Below are positions 15,230 to 15,311 of a stretch of 15,311 nt of DNA, in pieces. The first letter of the stretch is position 1; each line of letters opens with the position of its first letter. Under the pieces are notes generated by a model that worked only from the letters and a program-made list of their open reading frames with translations, had not been told where the DNA came from and searched no databases. The DNA comes from an uncultured Mollicutes bacterium. GTDB lineage: Bacteria > Bacillota_I > Bacilli_A > UBA3375. Location of the stretch: the NCBI GenBank assembly GCA_947313935.1, contig CAMZNW010000057.1:1-15311 (forward strand), given 5' to 3'. Position numbers and translations under genes: made by a program.

Positions 15230-15311
15230 TTATAAATTTATTATTCTACTACATTTCTCAACTAACTCATGATCATGTGTTACCATGATAACAGTTTTAC
15301 CTTGTTCATTT
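15230..15311 (-). CDS. Second ABC transporter ATPase (partial, 3' end)
   Basis: The last 81 coding bases or so and TAA stop of a gene identical over 82 bases to the end of the 12136-12774 ATPase, including the switch-His segment M-V-T-H-D-H and the end C-S-R-I-I-N-L. The start lies beyond the right edge. The perfect identity implies a recent tandem duplication of the cassette or gene conversion. A second permease and possibly a second bacteriocin gene are expected further right. Confidence 0.9.
   Translation of the reverse strand, partial: NEQGKTVIMVTHDHELVEKCSRIINL

Larger units (their letters stand above)
15191..15311. repeat. Long direct repeat, copy 2
   Basis: The partner of 12097-12217 (119 of 121 identical). 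It extends to the right edge without losing identity, so the true duplication is longer. Confidence 0.97.

Overview
The window is a very A+T-rich chromosomal segment from a low-GC Firmicute. An EzrA-type FtsZ-ring regulator, bL28 and HtpG, with UGA used as a normal stop (the 115-aa protein, the flavoprotein and the permease all end in TGA while Trp is TGG), point to Bacilli/Erysipelotrichia-like bacteria rather than a code-4 mollicute. The taxon is an inference from gene content only.

Left part (1-4733, mostly minus strand): a run of tightly packed minus-strand genes of unknown function reads out of the left edge. In transcription order they are a 138-aa protein, a large secreted SH3-like protein whose true start appears to be non-AUG, and two ~115-aa single-pass proteins resembling TadE/TadF-like pilin components. 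The plus-strand bL28 gene (rpmB) separates them from a second minus-strand pair: a 45-aa membrane peptide and a CpaE/TadZ-like protein with a degenerate P-loop. Together these look like part of a divergent Tad-like pilus or secretion apparatus (inference).

Middle (4815-10068): ezrA (+) with a 12-bp repeat tail converges on a BaiN/HI0933-family flavoprotein (-). Their shared terminator hairpin lies inside the end of the flavoprotein gene. The flavoprotein gene is divergent from a 44-aa membrane peptide gene, and both are driven from a perfect 24-bp inverted repeat that holds an extended -10 and SD in each arm. A GT-C-type Glucos_trans_II-like membrane glucosyltransferase follows (-). A 510-bp non-coding stretch with a 48-bp tandem repeat separates it from htpG (-).

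Right part (10069-15311): htpG is followed by a lactococcin-972-type cassette on the minus strand. In transcription order it has a decayed bacteriocin precursor (C-terminal half still readable), an 8-TM 'bacteriocin-associated integral membrane protein' permease, and an ABC ATPase overlapping it by 8 nt. At the right edge the terminator and last 27 codons of a second, nearly identical ATPase gene appear, so the cassette is tandemly repeated. The bacteriocin relic between an intact transporter and a fresh duplicate is the most notable feature: the export/immunity genes have outlasted the toxin.
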